Made by a program: the position numbers and the translations under genes. 38,357 bases of DNA, taken from NCBI GenBank assembly GCA_016875025.1, contig VGSH01000018.1:1-38357 (forward strand), read 5' to 3'. Source of the DNA: Deltaproteobacteria bacterium. Lineage in GTDB: Bacteria; Desulfobacterota; WTBG01; CAIYCZ01; CAIRTM01. Positions 23,524-32,110 of this stretch are shown piece after piece (position 1 is the stretch's first letter; each line of letters begins with the position of its first letter). The notes beneath the pieces are model-generated. The model searched no databases, was not told the origin of the DNA, and was given only the letters and a program-made list of their open reading frames with translations.

Positions 23524-26004
23524 ATGAACGAAGCTGAAACCAGAGCCGAACACATCGACCCCGCGCTTAAAGCAGCAGGCTGGGGCGCACTTGATGGCAG
23601 CCGCATCCGGCGCGAATACGGTATCGCGCCCGGCCGCATTGAAGGTTCGGGCCGCCGCCGCGCCCTGAAGGCCGATTATGTGCTTGAATACCGCAATACA
23701 AAACTTGCGGTTATTGAAGCCAAGGCCTGGGATCAACCCCTGACCGAAGGCTTGGCGCAGGCCAAGGACTATGCTGCAAAACTTGCCGTGCGCTTTGCCT
23801 ATGCTGCCAACGGGCAGGGCATCTACGCAATCGACATGCACATTGGCAGCGAGGGCGAAATCGCCGCCTTCCCGTCGCCTGAAGAACTCTGGAACCGGAC
23901 CTTCGCCGAGGCAAACGCATGGCGCGATCGTTTTGCCGCCGAGCCCTTTGAAGACAAGGGCGGCTCGCATCCGGGCCGCTATTATCAGGACATTGCGGTT
24001 GAGCGGGTAATGGAGTCCATCGCCGCAGGCAAAAAGCGCATACTGCTCACCCTTGCCACGGGCACGGGCAAAACATTCATCGCCTTTCAGGTTGCCTGGA
24101 AACTGTTTCACAGCCGCTGGAACCTGACCGGCGAACCCACACGGCGGCCGCGCATTTTGTTTCTGGCTGATCGCAACATACTTGCCAATCAGGCGTTTAA
24201 TGCTTTCTCGGCCTTCCCCGAAGACGCACTCGTCCGGATCTCGCCGGATGACATCCGCAAAAAGGGTAAAGCTCCTAAAAACGGCAGCCTGTTTTTCACC
24301 ATCTTCCAGACCTTCATGACCTCTGATTTGTCCAATGTCCCTGCTGTCAATCAGGTCAGCAAGGTCATCCCCGTTGTTCAAAAGTCTGCAACCTATCCGA
24401 CATCGTGCGAGGATGCTGCGCAACCCGCCCTGGCAGCGGAGAGGCGCGAAGTGTACAGCGCCTATCCGCCTGACTTTTTCGACTTCATCGTTATTGACGA
24501 GTGCCACCGGGGCGGCGCGAACGACGAGAGCAACTGGCGCGGCATCATGGAGTATTTCGCCCCGGCAGTGCAGCTTGGGCTGACTGCCACACCGAAGCGC
24601 ACTGAAAATGCTGACACCTACCGGTATTTCGGCGAGCCGGTCTACATTTATTCGCTCAAGGACGGCATCAACGACGGCTTTCTCACGCCGTTCAGGGTAC
24701 GGCAGATCTCAACGACGCTGGATGATTATGTGTACACGCCAGATGATACGGTCATCGAAGGCGAGATCGAGGCGGGCAGGCGCTACGAGGAAGATGACTT
24801 CAACAAAAAAATCGAGATCATGGCGCGCGAAAAGAAACGGGTTGAAATCTTTATGGCCGCCATAGACCAGCGTGAAAAAACGCTGGTGTTCTGTGCCACG
24901 CAAAACCACGCGCTTGCCGTGCGCGATCTTGTTAATCAAATGAAGACCAGCAAAGACCCGCATTACTGTGAGCGGGTTACGGCCAACGACGGCGCTCTGG
25001 GTGAGCAGCATCTGAGAGATTTTCAGGATACCGAAAAGACGATTCCAACAATCCTGACCACATCGCAGAAGCTTTCAACCGGCGTGGACGCCCGCAACAT
25101 CCGCAATATCGTTTTGATGCGGCCGATTAATTCGATTATCGAGTTCAAGCAGATCATCGGGCGCGGCACGCGCCTGTTCGACGGCAAGGATTATTTTACT
25201 ATCTATGATTTCGTAAAGGCGCACCTGCATTTCAGCGATCCCGAGTGGGACGGCGAACCGCTGGAGCCGGAAGCATGCAGCGCCTGCGGCACATATCCCT
25301 GCGCATGCGAGAAGCCACAACCGCATCCGTGCCCGGTGTGCGGAAAACGGCCCTGCGTGTGCCCGAAGGAGCCCTGCCCGAAATGCGGACAGCGGCCGTG
25401 TATCTGCAAAAAGAAGGTAAAGGTCAAGCTGGCCGACGGCAAAGAGCGCACCATTGCCCACATAATGTGTACCAGCTTCTGGCACCCGGACGGAACGCCC
25501 ATGTCGGCTGCTCAGTTTATGGAACTGCTTTTCGGCAGGCTGCCTGATTTTTTTAACAACGAGGAAGATCTGAGAACCATCTGGAGCGCGCCGGACACAC
25601 GCGGGCGGCTTTTGGAAGGGCTTGCTGAAAAAGGCTTTGGCCGCGAGCAGCTTGCGGAAATGCAGCGGATCATCGATGCGCAGAAGAGCGATCTGTTCGA
25701 TGTGCTTGCCTATGTGGCCTATGCTTTGCCGACGCTGACCCGTGCAGAGCGGGTTGACCGCGCCAGAGTAGCAATTAAGACATCCTTTAATGACAAACAA
25801 CAGGCTTTTCTCGATTTTGTGCTGGCGCATTACATCAGCGTGGGTGTTGAGGAGCTCGATCAGGAAAAACTGACCCCGCTGCTGCGTCTGAAATATCACG
25901 ACTCTATCGCCGATGCCGTGGCTGATTTAGGCAGACCGGAAGAGATTGGGCAAGTATTCTCTGGGTTTCAGAAATATCTGTATGCGCGGCAGCTTGGGGC
26001 ATAG
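23524..26004 (+). CDS. hsdR: Type I restriction endonuclease subunit HsdR (EcoEI-like)
   Basis: An 826-aa translocase-nuclease. The N-terminal nuclease domain has AVIEAKAW (the E-x-K of the PD-(D/E)xK core). Helicase motifs are ATGTGKT (near 178), DECH (325-328), LTATPKRT, TLVFCATQNHA, TSQKLSTGVD and QIIGRGTRLFDG (near 542). An unusual Cys-rich insert at about 584-625 has three CxxCGxxPCxC repeats before the EcoEI-type C-terminal domain. Length matches the EcoEI subgroup. It is the last gene of the operon, beginning 13 bp after the four-helix-bundle gene with a weak ribosome site, suggesting coupling. Confidence 0.94.
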   Translation: MNEAETRAEHIDPALKAAGWGALDGSRIRREYGIAPGRIEGSGRRRALKADYVLEYRNTKLAVIEAKAWDQPLTEGLAQAKDYAAKLAVRFAYAANGQGIYAIDMHIGSEGEIAAFPSPEELWNRTFAEANAWRDRFAAEPFEDKGGSHPGRYYQDIAVERVMESIAAGKKRILLTLATGTGKTFIAFQVAWKLFHSRWNLTGEPTRRPRILFLADRNILANQAFNAFSAFPEDALVRISPDDIRKKGKAPKNGSLFFTIFQTFMTSDLSNVPAVNQVSKVIPVVQKSATYPTSCEDAAQPALAAERREVYSAYPPDFFDFIVIDECHRGGANDESNWRGIMEYFAPAVQLGLTATPKRTENADTYRYFGEPVYIYSLKDGINDGFLTPFRVRQISTTLDDYVYTPDDTVIEGEIEAGRRYEEDDFNKKIEIMAREKKRVEIFMAAIDQREKTLVFCATQNHALAVRDLVNQMKTSKDPHYCERVTANDGALGEQHLRDFQDTEKTIPTILTTSQKLSTGVDARNIRNIVLMRPINSIIEFKQIIGRGTRLFDGKDYFTIYDFVKAHLHFSDPEWDGEPLEPEACSACGTYPCACEKPQPHPCPVCGKRPCVCPKEPCPKCGQRPCICKKKVKVKLADGKERTIAHIMCTSFWHPDGTPMSAAQFMELLFGRLPDFFNNEEDLRTIWSAPDTRGRLLEGLAEKGFGREQLAEMQRIIDAQKSDLFDVLAYVAYALPTLTRAERVDRARVAIKTSFNDKQQAFLDFVLAHYISVGVEELDQEKLTPLLRLKYHDSIADAVADLGRPEEIGQVFSGFQKYLYARQLGA

Positions 26005-26643
26005 AAAGCGGCTCGGAACATCCTATAGTGCTCCTGTCAAGCAGTAAAAAAAATTATGCAATGTCAAAGAGATAGAAGTTTCATTTTTTTCGAGCGCACC
26101 ACTGCCCTGTACCGAAAAAGGCACTTATAAAAAAACGGCGAGCTCTCACCTGCGCGAACCTTGCACCTGATCGTTATCATTATCCGGCATGCCGATTCCG
26201 ACCACCAATCATCCTCTATCCAGGTTGCAAGGAAAGGAGAGGGGACAGGCGAAAAATGCATTGCTTGACTGTTGCTTCATTGAAACGCCTCTCCGAAAGT
26301 GTTTTCTTTAAAAAAATAAGAAAAACCAATCGGTTAGTTTTTTTGTTTGTTTGACAGCGCCGCAAGGTGACAGGCGAAAATACTTCAACAGCTCCGCTGG
26401 CCGGCTTCTGCCCATGCTGATGAACGGCCAGGTCACGGTGGCGCAAATGGATCATACAGCAATTGCCGACAGGCAAAACATGCCTTATTCTTTCTGTCCG
26501 GTCACTAACCGGGGAAGTTTTCCAGCTCAATAGCGACAAATAACACAAGCTTTGGTTTCAACAAAAGCGGAGGCTAAAGTCGACGGGCAACACATGGTGT
26601 TCTTCGACGGCAGAAAACGGGGCAAAAAAAGACCTTGCAAAAG
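26005..26643. other. Intergenic region, no gene recognised
   Basis: About 640 bp of mixed composition, more A/T-rich than the flanks, with T-runs near 26340. Several short ORFs exist on both strands (such as 26216-26548 minus and 26351-26533 plus) but none shows a familiar motif, good ribosome site or operon context. It separates the hsd operon from the toxin-antitoxin pair. Confidence 0.55.
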
Positions 26644-26657
26644 GTATCAATTGATAC
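26644..26657. promoter_or_regulatory. Perfect 14-bp palindrome upstream of the toxin-antitoxin pair
   Basis: GTATCAATTGATAC is a perfect palindrome ending 7 bp before the toxin ATG. A second symmetry, AGGTAT/ATACCT, surrounds it partly. It is a likely autoregulatory operator for the HTH antitoxin, as is usual for MqsA-type antitoxins. A TTGCAA (26635-26640) and TATACC (26658-26663) pair with 17-bp spacing flanks it, but this would start transcription inside or at the gene start. Confidence 0.6.
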
Positions 26658-26664
26658 TATACCT

Positions 26665-27021
26665 ATGAACAGACCTTCTCACAAAGAGCTGAACAAAAAG
26701 CTCAACGAAGCCAGGGCACTCTCAGAAAAACAGCAGGTTTCTATTGTAGAACCTCTTTGCTTTGCAGCCGATGCGATTGGGCTTGGCTATGATATCGAAG
26801 ATATTTTTATAACCGTCAGCGGCCTTTTAAATGAGATACTGCCTGATCATTATGCCGGAGGCAGGCCGCCGCAGCGGTCATATGAGGACTGTATAACAGG
26901 CTCTGATCTTTTCGCGTTTGAATGGCACAGTGAAATACTGGCTGCCAGGGTATATTGTAAGTTTGCGATCAGGGGAACTACGCTCTGGATTGTTTCGCTG
27001 CACAAAAGCCGGAAGAAATAA
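26665..27021 (+). CDS. MqsR-like toxin of a type II toxin-antitoxin pair
   Basis: A 118-aa basic protein. Features in order: LNKKLNEARALSEKQQVSIV, then FAADAIGLGYDIEDIFITVSGLL (matching the ADELGLDFDG segment of MqsR), then FEWHSEILAARVYCKFAIRG and TTLWIVSLHKSRKK (matching the MqsR end, VYLKITV...LIVSFKEK). MqsR is a RelE-fold mRNA interferase. The N-terminus is ambiguous: the ATG at 26665 has no ribosome site and a TTG at 26635 is in frame. It lies 11 bp upstream of the antitoxin gene in the toxin-first order seen for mqsRA. Assignment rests on motif resemblance. Confidence 0.7.
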   Translation: MNRPSHKELNKKLNEARALSEKQQVSIVEPLCFAADAIGLGYDIEDIFITVSGLLNEILPDHYAGGRPPQRSYEDCITGSDLFAFEWHSEILAARVYCKFAIRGTTLWIVSLHKSRKK

Positions 27022-27032
27022 GGAGAACCGCC

Positions 27033-27836
27033 ATGAACTGCCCCAACGGCCACGGCACAATGCCGCTGAACAAAATAAAGAAAAAAACAGTGTTCCGCAA
27101 TGAAGATATTAGCGTTGCGGCGGAAGTGCATGTATGCCCGGTGTGCAAACTCGAGGCGGGCTCTGTTGAGCAAACGGCAGGGCTGCAAAAAGCCATTGCC
27201 GATGCCTATCGCAGAAAGGTTGGCCTGTTGACGGGCGAGGATATAAGAATTCAAAGAAAGAAAGCCTGTATTACGCAGGACGAACTTGCAGAGCGTACCG
27301 GTGCAGGCATTGCCAGCATAAAGCGCTGGGAAGGGGCCCATATTCAGACCGAATCTATGGATAGGCTATTACGAAAGGCATTGGCGGATCAAAATCATGA
27401 GAATGATCTTAGTGGCTGCAGGGCTTTTTCTATCGATCGTGTAAAGCTTGTATTAGCCAGGTTTGAATCTTGCCTTGGGTTTAGGCTGTTAAAAAAGAAC
27501 GATAAGATGCTCTTTGCTACAAAGTATTTGTGGTATGCGGATATGGTAGCCTATCGAGATTTGGGCAGGAGTATGACCGGTGCAACGTATGCAGCCCTGA
27601 AATATGGTCCTCAGTTGAATAATTACCGGGATTTGCTCACTTCAATACAAGAATCCGATACTCAAAAGGCTGAACCGCTCACCACCGAAGAAGAAGCGCT
27701 TATTACAAAAATTTGCAGGGCCTTTCCGACCTCACGCACAGCTTACAATGCAGCCCATAAAGAGCCCATCTGGAAAAACGCCCCTATCGGTTCGATCATT
27801 TCCTATTCCAGCGCTATAGCGTTACGAGAAATCTGA
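27033..27836 (+). CDS. Composite antitoxin: MqsA-type zinc finger, XRE HTH and Panacea (SocA/DUF4065) domain
   Basis: A 267-aa protein with a strong AAGGAG site. Residues 1-40: zinc finger CPNGHGTM with CPVCKLE, of the YgiT/MqsA type. Residues about 65-115: helix-turn-helix IRIQRKKACITQDELAERTG then AGIASIKRWEGA. Residues about 135-267: a Panacea/SocA-like domain, KMLFATKYLWYADMVAYRDL, GRSMTGATYAALKYGP, and HKEPIWKNAPIGSIISYSSA. The Panacea domain is known as a general antitoxin module paired with many toxins. Here it is fused to an MqsA-like DNA-binding front and paired with an MqsR-like toxin 11 bp upstream. Composition is more A/T-rich than the neighbours. Confidence 0.82.
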   Translation: MNCPNGHGTMPLNKIKKKTVFRNEDISVAAEVHVCPVCKLEAGSVEQTAGLQKAIADAYRRKVGLLTGEDIRIQRKKACITQDELAERTGAGIASIKRWEGAHIQTESMDRLLRKALADQNHENDLSGCRAFSIDRVKLVLARFESCLGFRLLKKNDKMLFATKYLWYADMVAYRDLGRSMTGATYAALKYGPQLNNYRDLLTSIQESDTQKAEPLTTEEEALITKICRAFPTSRTAYNAAHKEPIWKNAPIGSIISYSSAIALREI

Positions 27837-27903
27837 ATACGTATCCCCTGATTATCGTCTGATTGGTTCAATCCGCGGTTTGTGTATTCAACTCTTGACA
27901 CGC

Positions 27904-28938
27904 TCACCCCTGCGCGATGGTAATCACCACCTTGCCGCTGGCGCGGTGGCTGCGCACGTGGGCGACGGCATCGCGCACGGCTTCAGTTTCAAGCGGCACC
28001 TCCCGGTCGATCGGCGGCTTGATGCCATTGTCCAGCACCAGTTTCTGCAGGCTTTCAAGCGATCTGCCGATGCCGGCCATGAGATAGCGCGGACCCGCAA
28101 TGCGCGACAGCATAGACCTGCGGCTTACATAGGCCAGATAGCCGATAATGCCGGAGGTGCCGATGCGGGTCTCACCGATAAAGCTGTGCGGGCCGACCAG
28201 GGTAACGAAGCGACCCTGCCTGTTCAGCACTCGCAGGCCCTGCTGCTCCACATCGCGGCCGCCCACACAGTCAATGACAACGTCCACCTTCAGGCTGCCC
28301 AGCTGCTCTCCGAACGGCCCGCGAGTGTAATCAACAATGGTTTCCGCGCCGAGCGAACCGACCAGGGCCGCGTTGCGGCCGCTGCAGACCCCGATCACGC
28401 GCACGCCCTGATGCTTTAAAATCTGCACGATGAATGAGCCGATGCCGCCGGAAGCGCCGACAACAAGCGCGGTCTGCCCCGGCTGCAATGCCGCGGAAGT
28501 AACCGCGTTGGCCGCTGTCTTGCCGGCAACCCCGCAGGCTGCGGCCTCCGCGAAGCTGTAGGCAGCGGGCTTTTTTAAGGCCATCACCGCTGACAAACAG
28601 CAGTACTCGGCCCAGGCCCCGCGTCCGGGCTTGGGCCCCAGAATGCCCAGCACCTCATCGCCGACAGCAAAGCCGCTGACATTGGCCCCGAGTTTTTCAA
28701 CAACTCCGGCGACATCGACGCCGGGCGTGCTCGGCTGCTCCTTTGATGCCCGGGATTTCTGCATGCCGCCCAGAAAGGTGCCTTCGGCAATATGAATATC
28801 ATCAATGTTGATGCTGGAAGCGCGCATGCGCACGAGCAGCTGGCCCTCAGTTGGCTCAGGAATACTCACATCCTGCATCTCAAGGGCTGATTCAAACTCG
28901 CCTATTTCAAGCGGCCGGGTGTAGCACAGTGCTTTCAT
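27904..28938 (-). CDS. Zinc-independent MDR oxidoreductase (quinone-reductase-like)
   Basis: A 344-aa medium-chain dehydrogenase/reductase. The N-terminal GroES-like part contains RASSINIDDIHIAEG and GVDVAGVVEKLGANVSGFAVGD. The NAD(P)-binding Rossmann motif is VVGASGGIGSFIVQILKHQG. The structural and catalytic zinc Cys clusters of alcohol dehydrogenases are absent, which places it with quinone oxidoreductases. ATG with GGAGGATACC upstream. It is monocistronic. The substrate cannot be read from the sequence. Confidence 0.85.
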   Translation of the reverse strand: MKALCYTRPLEIGEFESALEMQDVSIPEPTEGQLLVRMRASSINIDDIHIAEGTFLGGMQKSRASKEQPSTPGVDVAGVVEKLGANVSGFAVGDEVLGILGPKPGRGAWAEYCCLSAVMALKKPAAYSFAEAAACGVAGKTAANAVTSAALQPGQTALVVGASGGIGSFIVQILKHQGVRVIGVCSGRNAALVGSLGAETIVDYTRGPFGEQLGSLKVDVVIDCVGGRDVEQQGLRVLNRQGRFVTLVGPHSFIGETRIGTSGIIGYLAYVSRRSMLSRIAGPRYLMAGIGRSLESLQKLVLDNGIKPPIDREVPLETEAVRDAVAHVRSHRASGKVVITIAQG

Positions 28939-29336
28939 GCGGTATCCTCCGTATGGGATTGAAGCCTTAGAGCCTTTATCTAAATACTATCGACTGAAAA
29001 AAACCGTCCGTTCGCCCTGAGCCTGTCGAGGCAGAACGGGTCATGTGTCGCACAGCAAACCCGTTCATGGTTCGACAAGCTCACCACGAACGGAAAAAAG
29101 GTTTTGGAAAAGTTAACCATGAACGAGTTTACTTTCTTTTGAAAAAGGGCATACGAACAAAGCTAAGTTCTCTAATGATCACGTAGAAGGTCCCCACAGG
29201 TCACCTCGAACCCTTCGCCTGCACTCAGGACAGGCTCCGTGAGAGGTCGTATAACATTTTGAAATAGCAGGATTTCTCCCTTCGGTCGAAATGACAAAAC
29301 AGCCTGCTTCTGACTTATCACGACTCCATGAAGCCT
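28939..29336. other. Intergenic region rich in dispersed repeats
   Basis: About 400 bp without a gene. It holds repeat copy C (29004-29096) and, at 29205-29300, a degenerate relative of the 16350 repeat family (CACTCAGGACAGGCTCCG and GATTTCTCCCTTCGGTCGAAATGAC). The segment between is unremarkable. Confidence 0.65.
29004..29096 (-). repeat. Two-armed palindromic dispersed repeat, copy C (inverted orientation)
   Basis: The same arms as copies A and B, read on the other strand: CGTTCGCCCTGAGCCTGTCG, then after a spacer CCCGTTCATGGTTCGACAAG and CTCACCACGAACGG. It lies between co-directional minus-strand genes. Confidence 0.72.
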
Positions 29337-29891
29337 TCATTCATAGCGGGGTTTTATAATGATCGAGGGGCAAGTCTGCGGGCTGTATGAAAATCCACGG
29401 GCCGCGCCGCATTCTGCGTATTTTTTTTGAAGTTCCTCCATAGCGCCGCAGTCAAGTGCGCGCATGGGGCAGGCAGCAACGCATACCGGAGACTTACCTT
29501 CTTCGAGCCGATCATGGCACATGGTGCACATCTGCATTTTCGCATCCGGGCCGGGGCCGAACTGGGGCACATTATACGGACAGGCCGCACGGCAGGCCCC
29601 GCAGGCATCGGCCCCAAGACAGGTGTCGGCATCAACCAGCATGCTGCCGTCTGATTCACGTTTGTGAATGGCATCGGCCGGGCAGGCCGCACGGCAAGCG
29701 GGATGAGCGCAGTGAAGGCAGGAAAGCGATATATAAGAGAGCTGCACATCAGGGTAGGAGCCCTGCTCGGTTGCCGTTACCCGGCGCCACCTGACGGAAG
29801 TGTCCTGAATGTCATGCCAGTCGCGGCAGGCTATTTCGCAGGCATAGCAGCCGGTGCATCGTGACTGATCAAAATAAAATCCGCGTTGCAT
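29337..29891 (-). CDS. Four-cluster ferredoxin subunit of a DMSO-reductase-family enzyme (DmsB-like)
   Basis: A 184-aa electron-transfer subunit. Clusters are seen as CTGCYACEIACRDWHD, CLHCAHPACRAACP, CLGADACGACRAACPYN and CTMCHDRLEEGKSPVCVAAC, the standard DmsB/PhsB/NrfC layout. The third block is Trp-free with CLGADACGACRAAC, so one ligand spacing differs slightly from the textbook CxxC. It starts 13 bp after the catalytic subunit gene and no signal peptide is present. No membrane anchor subunit gene follows (a repeat-rich gap does). Confidence 0.9.
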   Translation of the reverse strand: MQRGFYFDQSRCTGCYACEIACRDWHDIQDTSVRWRRVTATEQGSYPDVQLSYISLSCLHCAHPACRAACPADAIHKRESDGSMLVDADTCLGADACGACRAACPYNVPQFGPGPDAKMQMCTMCHDRLEEGKSPVCVAACPMRALDCGAMEELQKKYAECGAARGFSYSPQTCPSIIIKPRYE

Positions 29892-29904
29892 ACATAGTCC
29901 CCGG

Positions 29905-32079
29905 TTACGGCTCTTTTGTTATCTCAACCAGACAGGTGTTGCTGCAAAATGCGCCGGCCGGAGAATGCGTATCCTTGAGCAGCACGTTCACGCAGCCGCC
30001 GCGGTCAACGCCGTTTTCATCAGGCTGATACCACGCGCCCTGGCCCATGCTGACCACACCGGGCATGATGCGGCCGGTTACCCGGGCTTCAATCAAAACA
30101 GCCCCACGGTCATTGAAAACCCGCACGCGCGCGCCGTTGACGATACCGCGCGCAGCAGCATCAAGAGGATTGATCCAGACCGTATGCGGCTCAAGATCGC
30201 GCAGCCAGCCGACCGTGTGCATATTGGAGTGAATGCGCCGCTTGGAGTGCGTGCTGATAAGCTGCAGGGGATACTCCCCTGCGCCTGCTGCCTGCGGCCC
30301 TTCCCACGGCTCAATCCAGGTTGGAATCGGGGGAAGCTCCGCATCGTTTCGCGCTGCGATCGTGCTTGAATAAATTTCAATTTTACCTGAAGGCGTGTTA
30401 AAAGGCTTCTCAGCAGCAAGGTGTTCAAATGCAATTGCGGGTGCCTGACGCGGCATGCGGTGCAGGCCCATCTGCTTAAATGCATCATAGTCAGGCAGCT
30501 CTTCGCCATGCGTCATGCCGCGGGCTTCCTGCCAGAACTCGCGCAGCCAGTCTTCATCATTCATGTCGCCGTAGGCATCAATGCCGAGCCGGGGCGCGAG
30601 CAGGCGGCAGATGTCAAGGTCGGACTTTGATTCGTGCTGGGACTCAACCACCTTTTTCAGATAAACGCAGTAGTGGCCGCCCTGCCAGGGCCGGATAATG
30701 TCATTGCGCTCAAGGTGCGTGTTGACCGGCAGCACGATGTCGGCATAGCGCGCCGTGGCGGTGAGCACCTGTTCGTGTACCACCACGAACTCGAGGCTTG
30801 AGAGGGCTTCGGCCGCCCGGTTGCTGTTCATGAACTGGTTGACGGGGTTGGCATTGGTGATGTAGGCCATTGTATAATCAGCCCCGTAGCCGCCCCCTTT
30901 GCCGGTAAGGATCGCATCCCACAGTTTCGTTATGTGGATCGCTTTGCGCTGGCGCGCGCCCTCGGGCAGATTGCCCGGCATGCGCCGCGCGATCAGCCCT
31001 GTTCCGGCTTCGGGCTTCAGCCCGACCGGGGCCAGTCCGAAACCGGCCGGCTCGCCGCCGTAAATACCGATATTGCCGGTCATGGCAGCCAGCGTGGCAG
31101 CTGCCCGGTGAAACTGTTCGCCGAATGCGCTGCGGCCCGGTGCGCCCAGAGTGAGCAGCTTGGCCGGTTTAGTGGCGGCATAGAGCCGCGCCAGCGCGCT
31201 GATCCTTTTTTCGTCAACCCCGGTAATGGAGGCAGCCCATGCAGGTGTTTTCGAAGTGCCGTCCGAAGTACCAAGCACATAGTCTTTGAACTGCTCGAAA
31301 CCGCTTGTGTACGTTTCTACAAACGCACGGTCGTAAAGATTTTCGGTAATCATGACATGGGCCATGGCAATCAGCATGGCCGTGTCCGTGCCGGGCCGGA
31401 TCGGTATCCAGTCGCGGGCGAAGGCTGCGGCCGAATCGGTAAAGCGCGGATCGATCGCGACAATATTCGCGCCCTTTTCGCGCGCTCGCGCAAGATACCA
31501 GGCCGTATTCGTCTTCTGAACCGTCTCAGCCGGATTCCAGCCCCACATCAAAATCAGTTTCGCGTTGAGAATGTCGTCGGGCGTGTGGCCGGCTGCCAGC
31601 GTGCCGTAGGTTGCCTCCGATGAAAACAGACTGCCCCAGAATGAGGCCGAGCCCCAGCAGGGGGTGAAACCGCCGAACAGGGTCAGCAGCCGGAACACGC
31701 CGAGCTGGCTGTGCAGAAATGTGCCCGTGTTGCCCGAGTAGGCGATATACATAATGGCTTCATTGCCGCAGCGCTGCCGGATATCGAGCATGCGCTCGGC
31801 AACGGCATCAAGGGCGGCCTCCCAGCTCACGGGCTCAAAGGCCCCCTGGCCGCGTTTGCCCGTGCGGCGCAGCGGCGTACGTATGCGGTCTTCCGCATAC
31901 AGCCGCTGTCGATACGCCCGTCCGCGTACGCAGGCGCGCAGCTGCGGCTCCTCGCCGTCGTCGGTTTCAATGCGTCGGACAACGCCGTCCCGCACATGCA
32001 CTTTAAGCACGCAGCGGCCGCCGCAGTCATGCGGGCACGAGGTGATATGGACTGTTTCGCTACCGGCGGGGTCACTCAT
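29905..32079 (-). CDS. Molybdopterin oxidoreductase, DMSO-reductase family catalytic subunit
   Basis: A 724-aa catalytic subunit. The N-terminal 4Fe-4S motif is CPHDCGGRC followed by RACVRGRAYRQRLY. Later motifs are VSWEAALDAVAERM, GWNPAETVQKTN, AIDPRFTDSAA and MTGNIGIYGGEPAG, and the C-terminal molydopterin domain includes INPLDAAARGIVNGARVRVF with SMGQGAWYQPD. There is no Tat signal (the protein starts MSDPAGSETVHITSCPHDC), so the enzyme is probably cytoplasmic, unlike E. coli DmsA. The substrate is unknown. It is the first of two genes with the DmsB-like subunit, just downstream of rng. Confidence 0.88.
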   Translation of the reverse strand: MSDPAGSETVHITSCPHDCGGRCVLKVHVRDGVVRRIETDDGEEPQLRACVRGRAYRQRLYAEDRIRTPLRRTGKRGQGAFEPVSWEAALDAVAERMLDIRQRCGNEAIMYIAYSGNTGTFLHSQLGVFRLLTLFGGFTPCWGSASFWGSLFSSEATYGTLAAGHTPDDILNAKLILMWGWNPAETVQKTNTAWYLARAREKGANIVAIDPRFTDSAAAFARDWIPIRPGTDTAMLIAMAHVMITENLYDRAFVETYTSGFEQFKDYVLGTSDGTSKTPAWAASITGVDEKRISALARLYAATKPAKLLTLGAPGRSAFGEQFHRAAATLAAMTGNIGIYGGEPAGFGLAPVGLKPEAGTGLIARRMPGNLPEGARQRKAIHITKLWDAILTGKGGGYGADYTMAYITNANPVNQFMNSNRAAEALSSLEFVVVHEQVLTATARYADIVLPVNTHLERNDIIRPWQGGHYCVYLKKVVESQHESKSDLDICRLLAPRLGIDAYGDMNDEDWLREFWQEARGMTHGEELPDYDAFKQMGLHRMPRQAPAIAFEHLAAEKPFNTPSGKIEIYSSTIAARNDAELPPIPTWIEPWEGPQAAGAGEYPLQLISTHSKRRIHSNMHTVGWLRDLEPHTVWINPLDAAARGIVNGARVRVFNDRGAVLIEARVTGRIMPGVVSMGQGAWYQPDENGVDRGGCVNVLLKDTHSPAGAFCSNTCLVEITKEP

Positions 32080-32110
32080 GGCAGGACCGGATACGGTGTG
32101 TGCAGGCCTC

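Noticed and set aside
26216-26533. Short ORFs on both strands between hsdR and the toxin gene.
   Set aside because: No motif, ribosome site or compositional sign of coding; treated as intergenic.
26635-26663. TTGCAA-N17-TATACC as the toxin-antitoxin promoter.
   Set aside because: Transcription would begin at or after the toxin ATG, so it was kept only as a remark in the palindrome entry.
27885-27900. TATTCAACTC near the end of the toxin-antitoxin region as a possible attR copy of the tRNA-Thr 3' end (TTCAACTCCCATC).
   Set aside because: Only 8 bases match; chance similarity cannot be excluded and no longer copy of the tRNA end was found.
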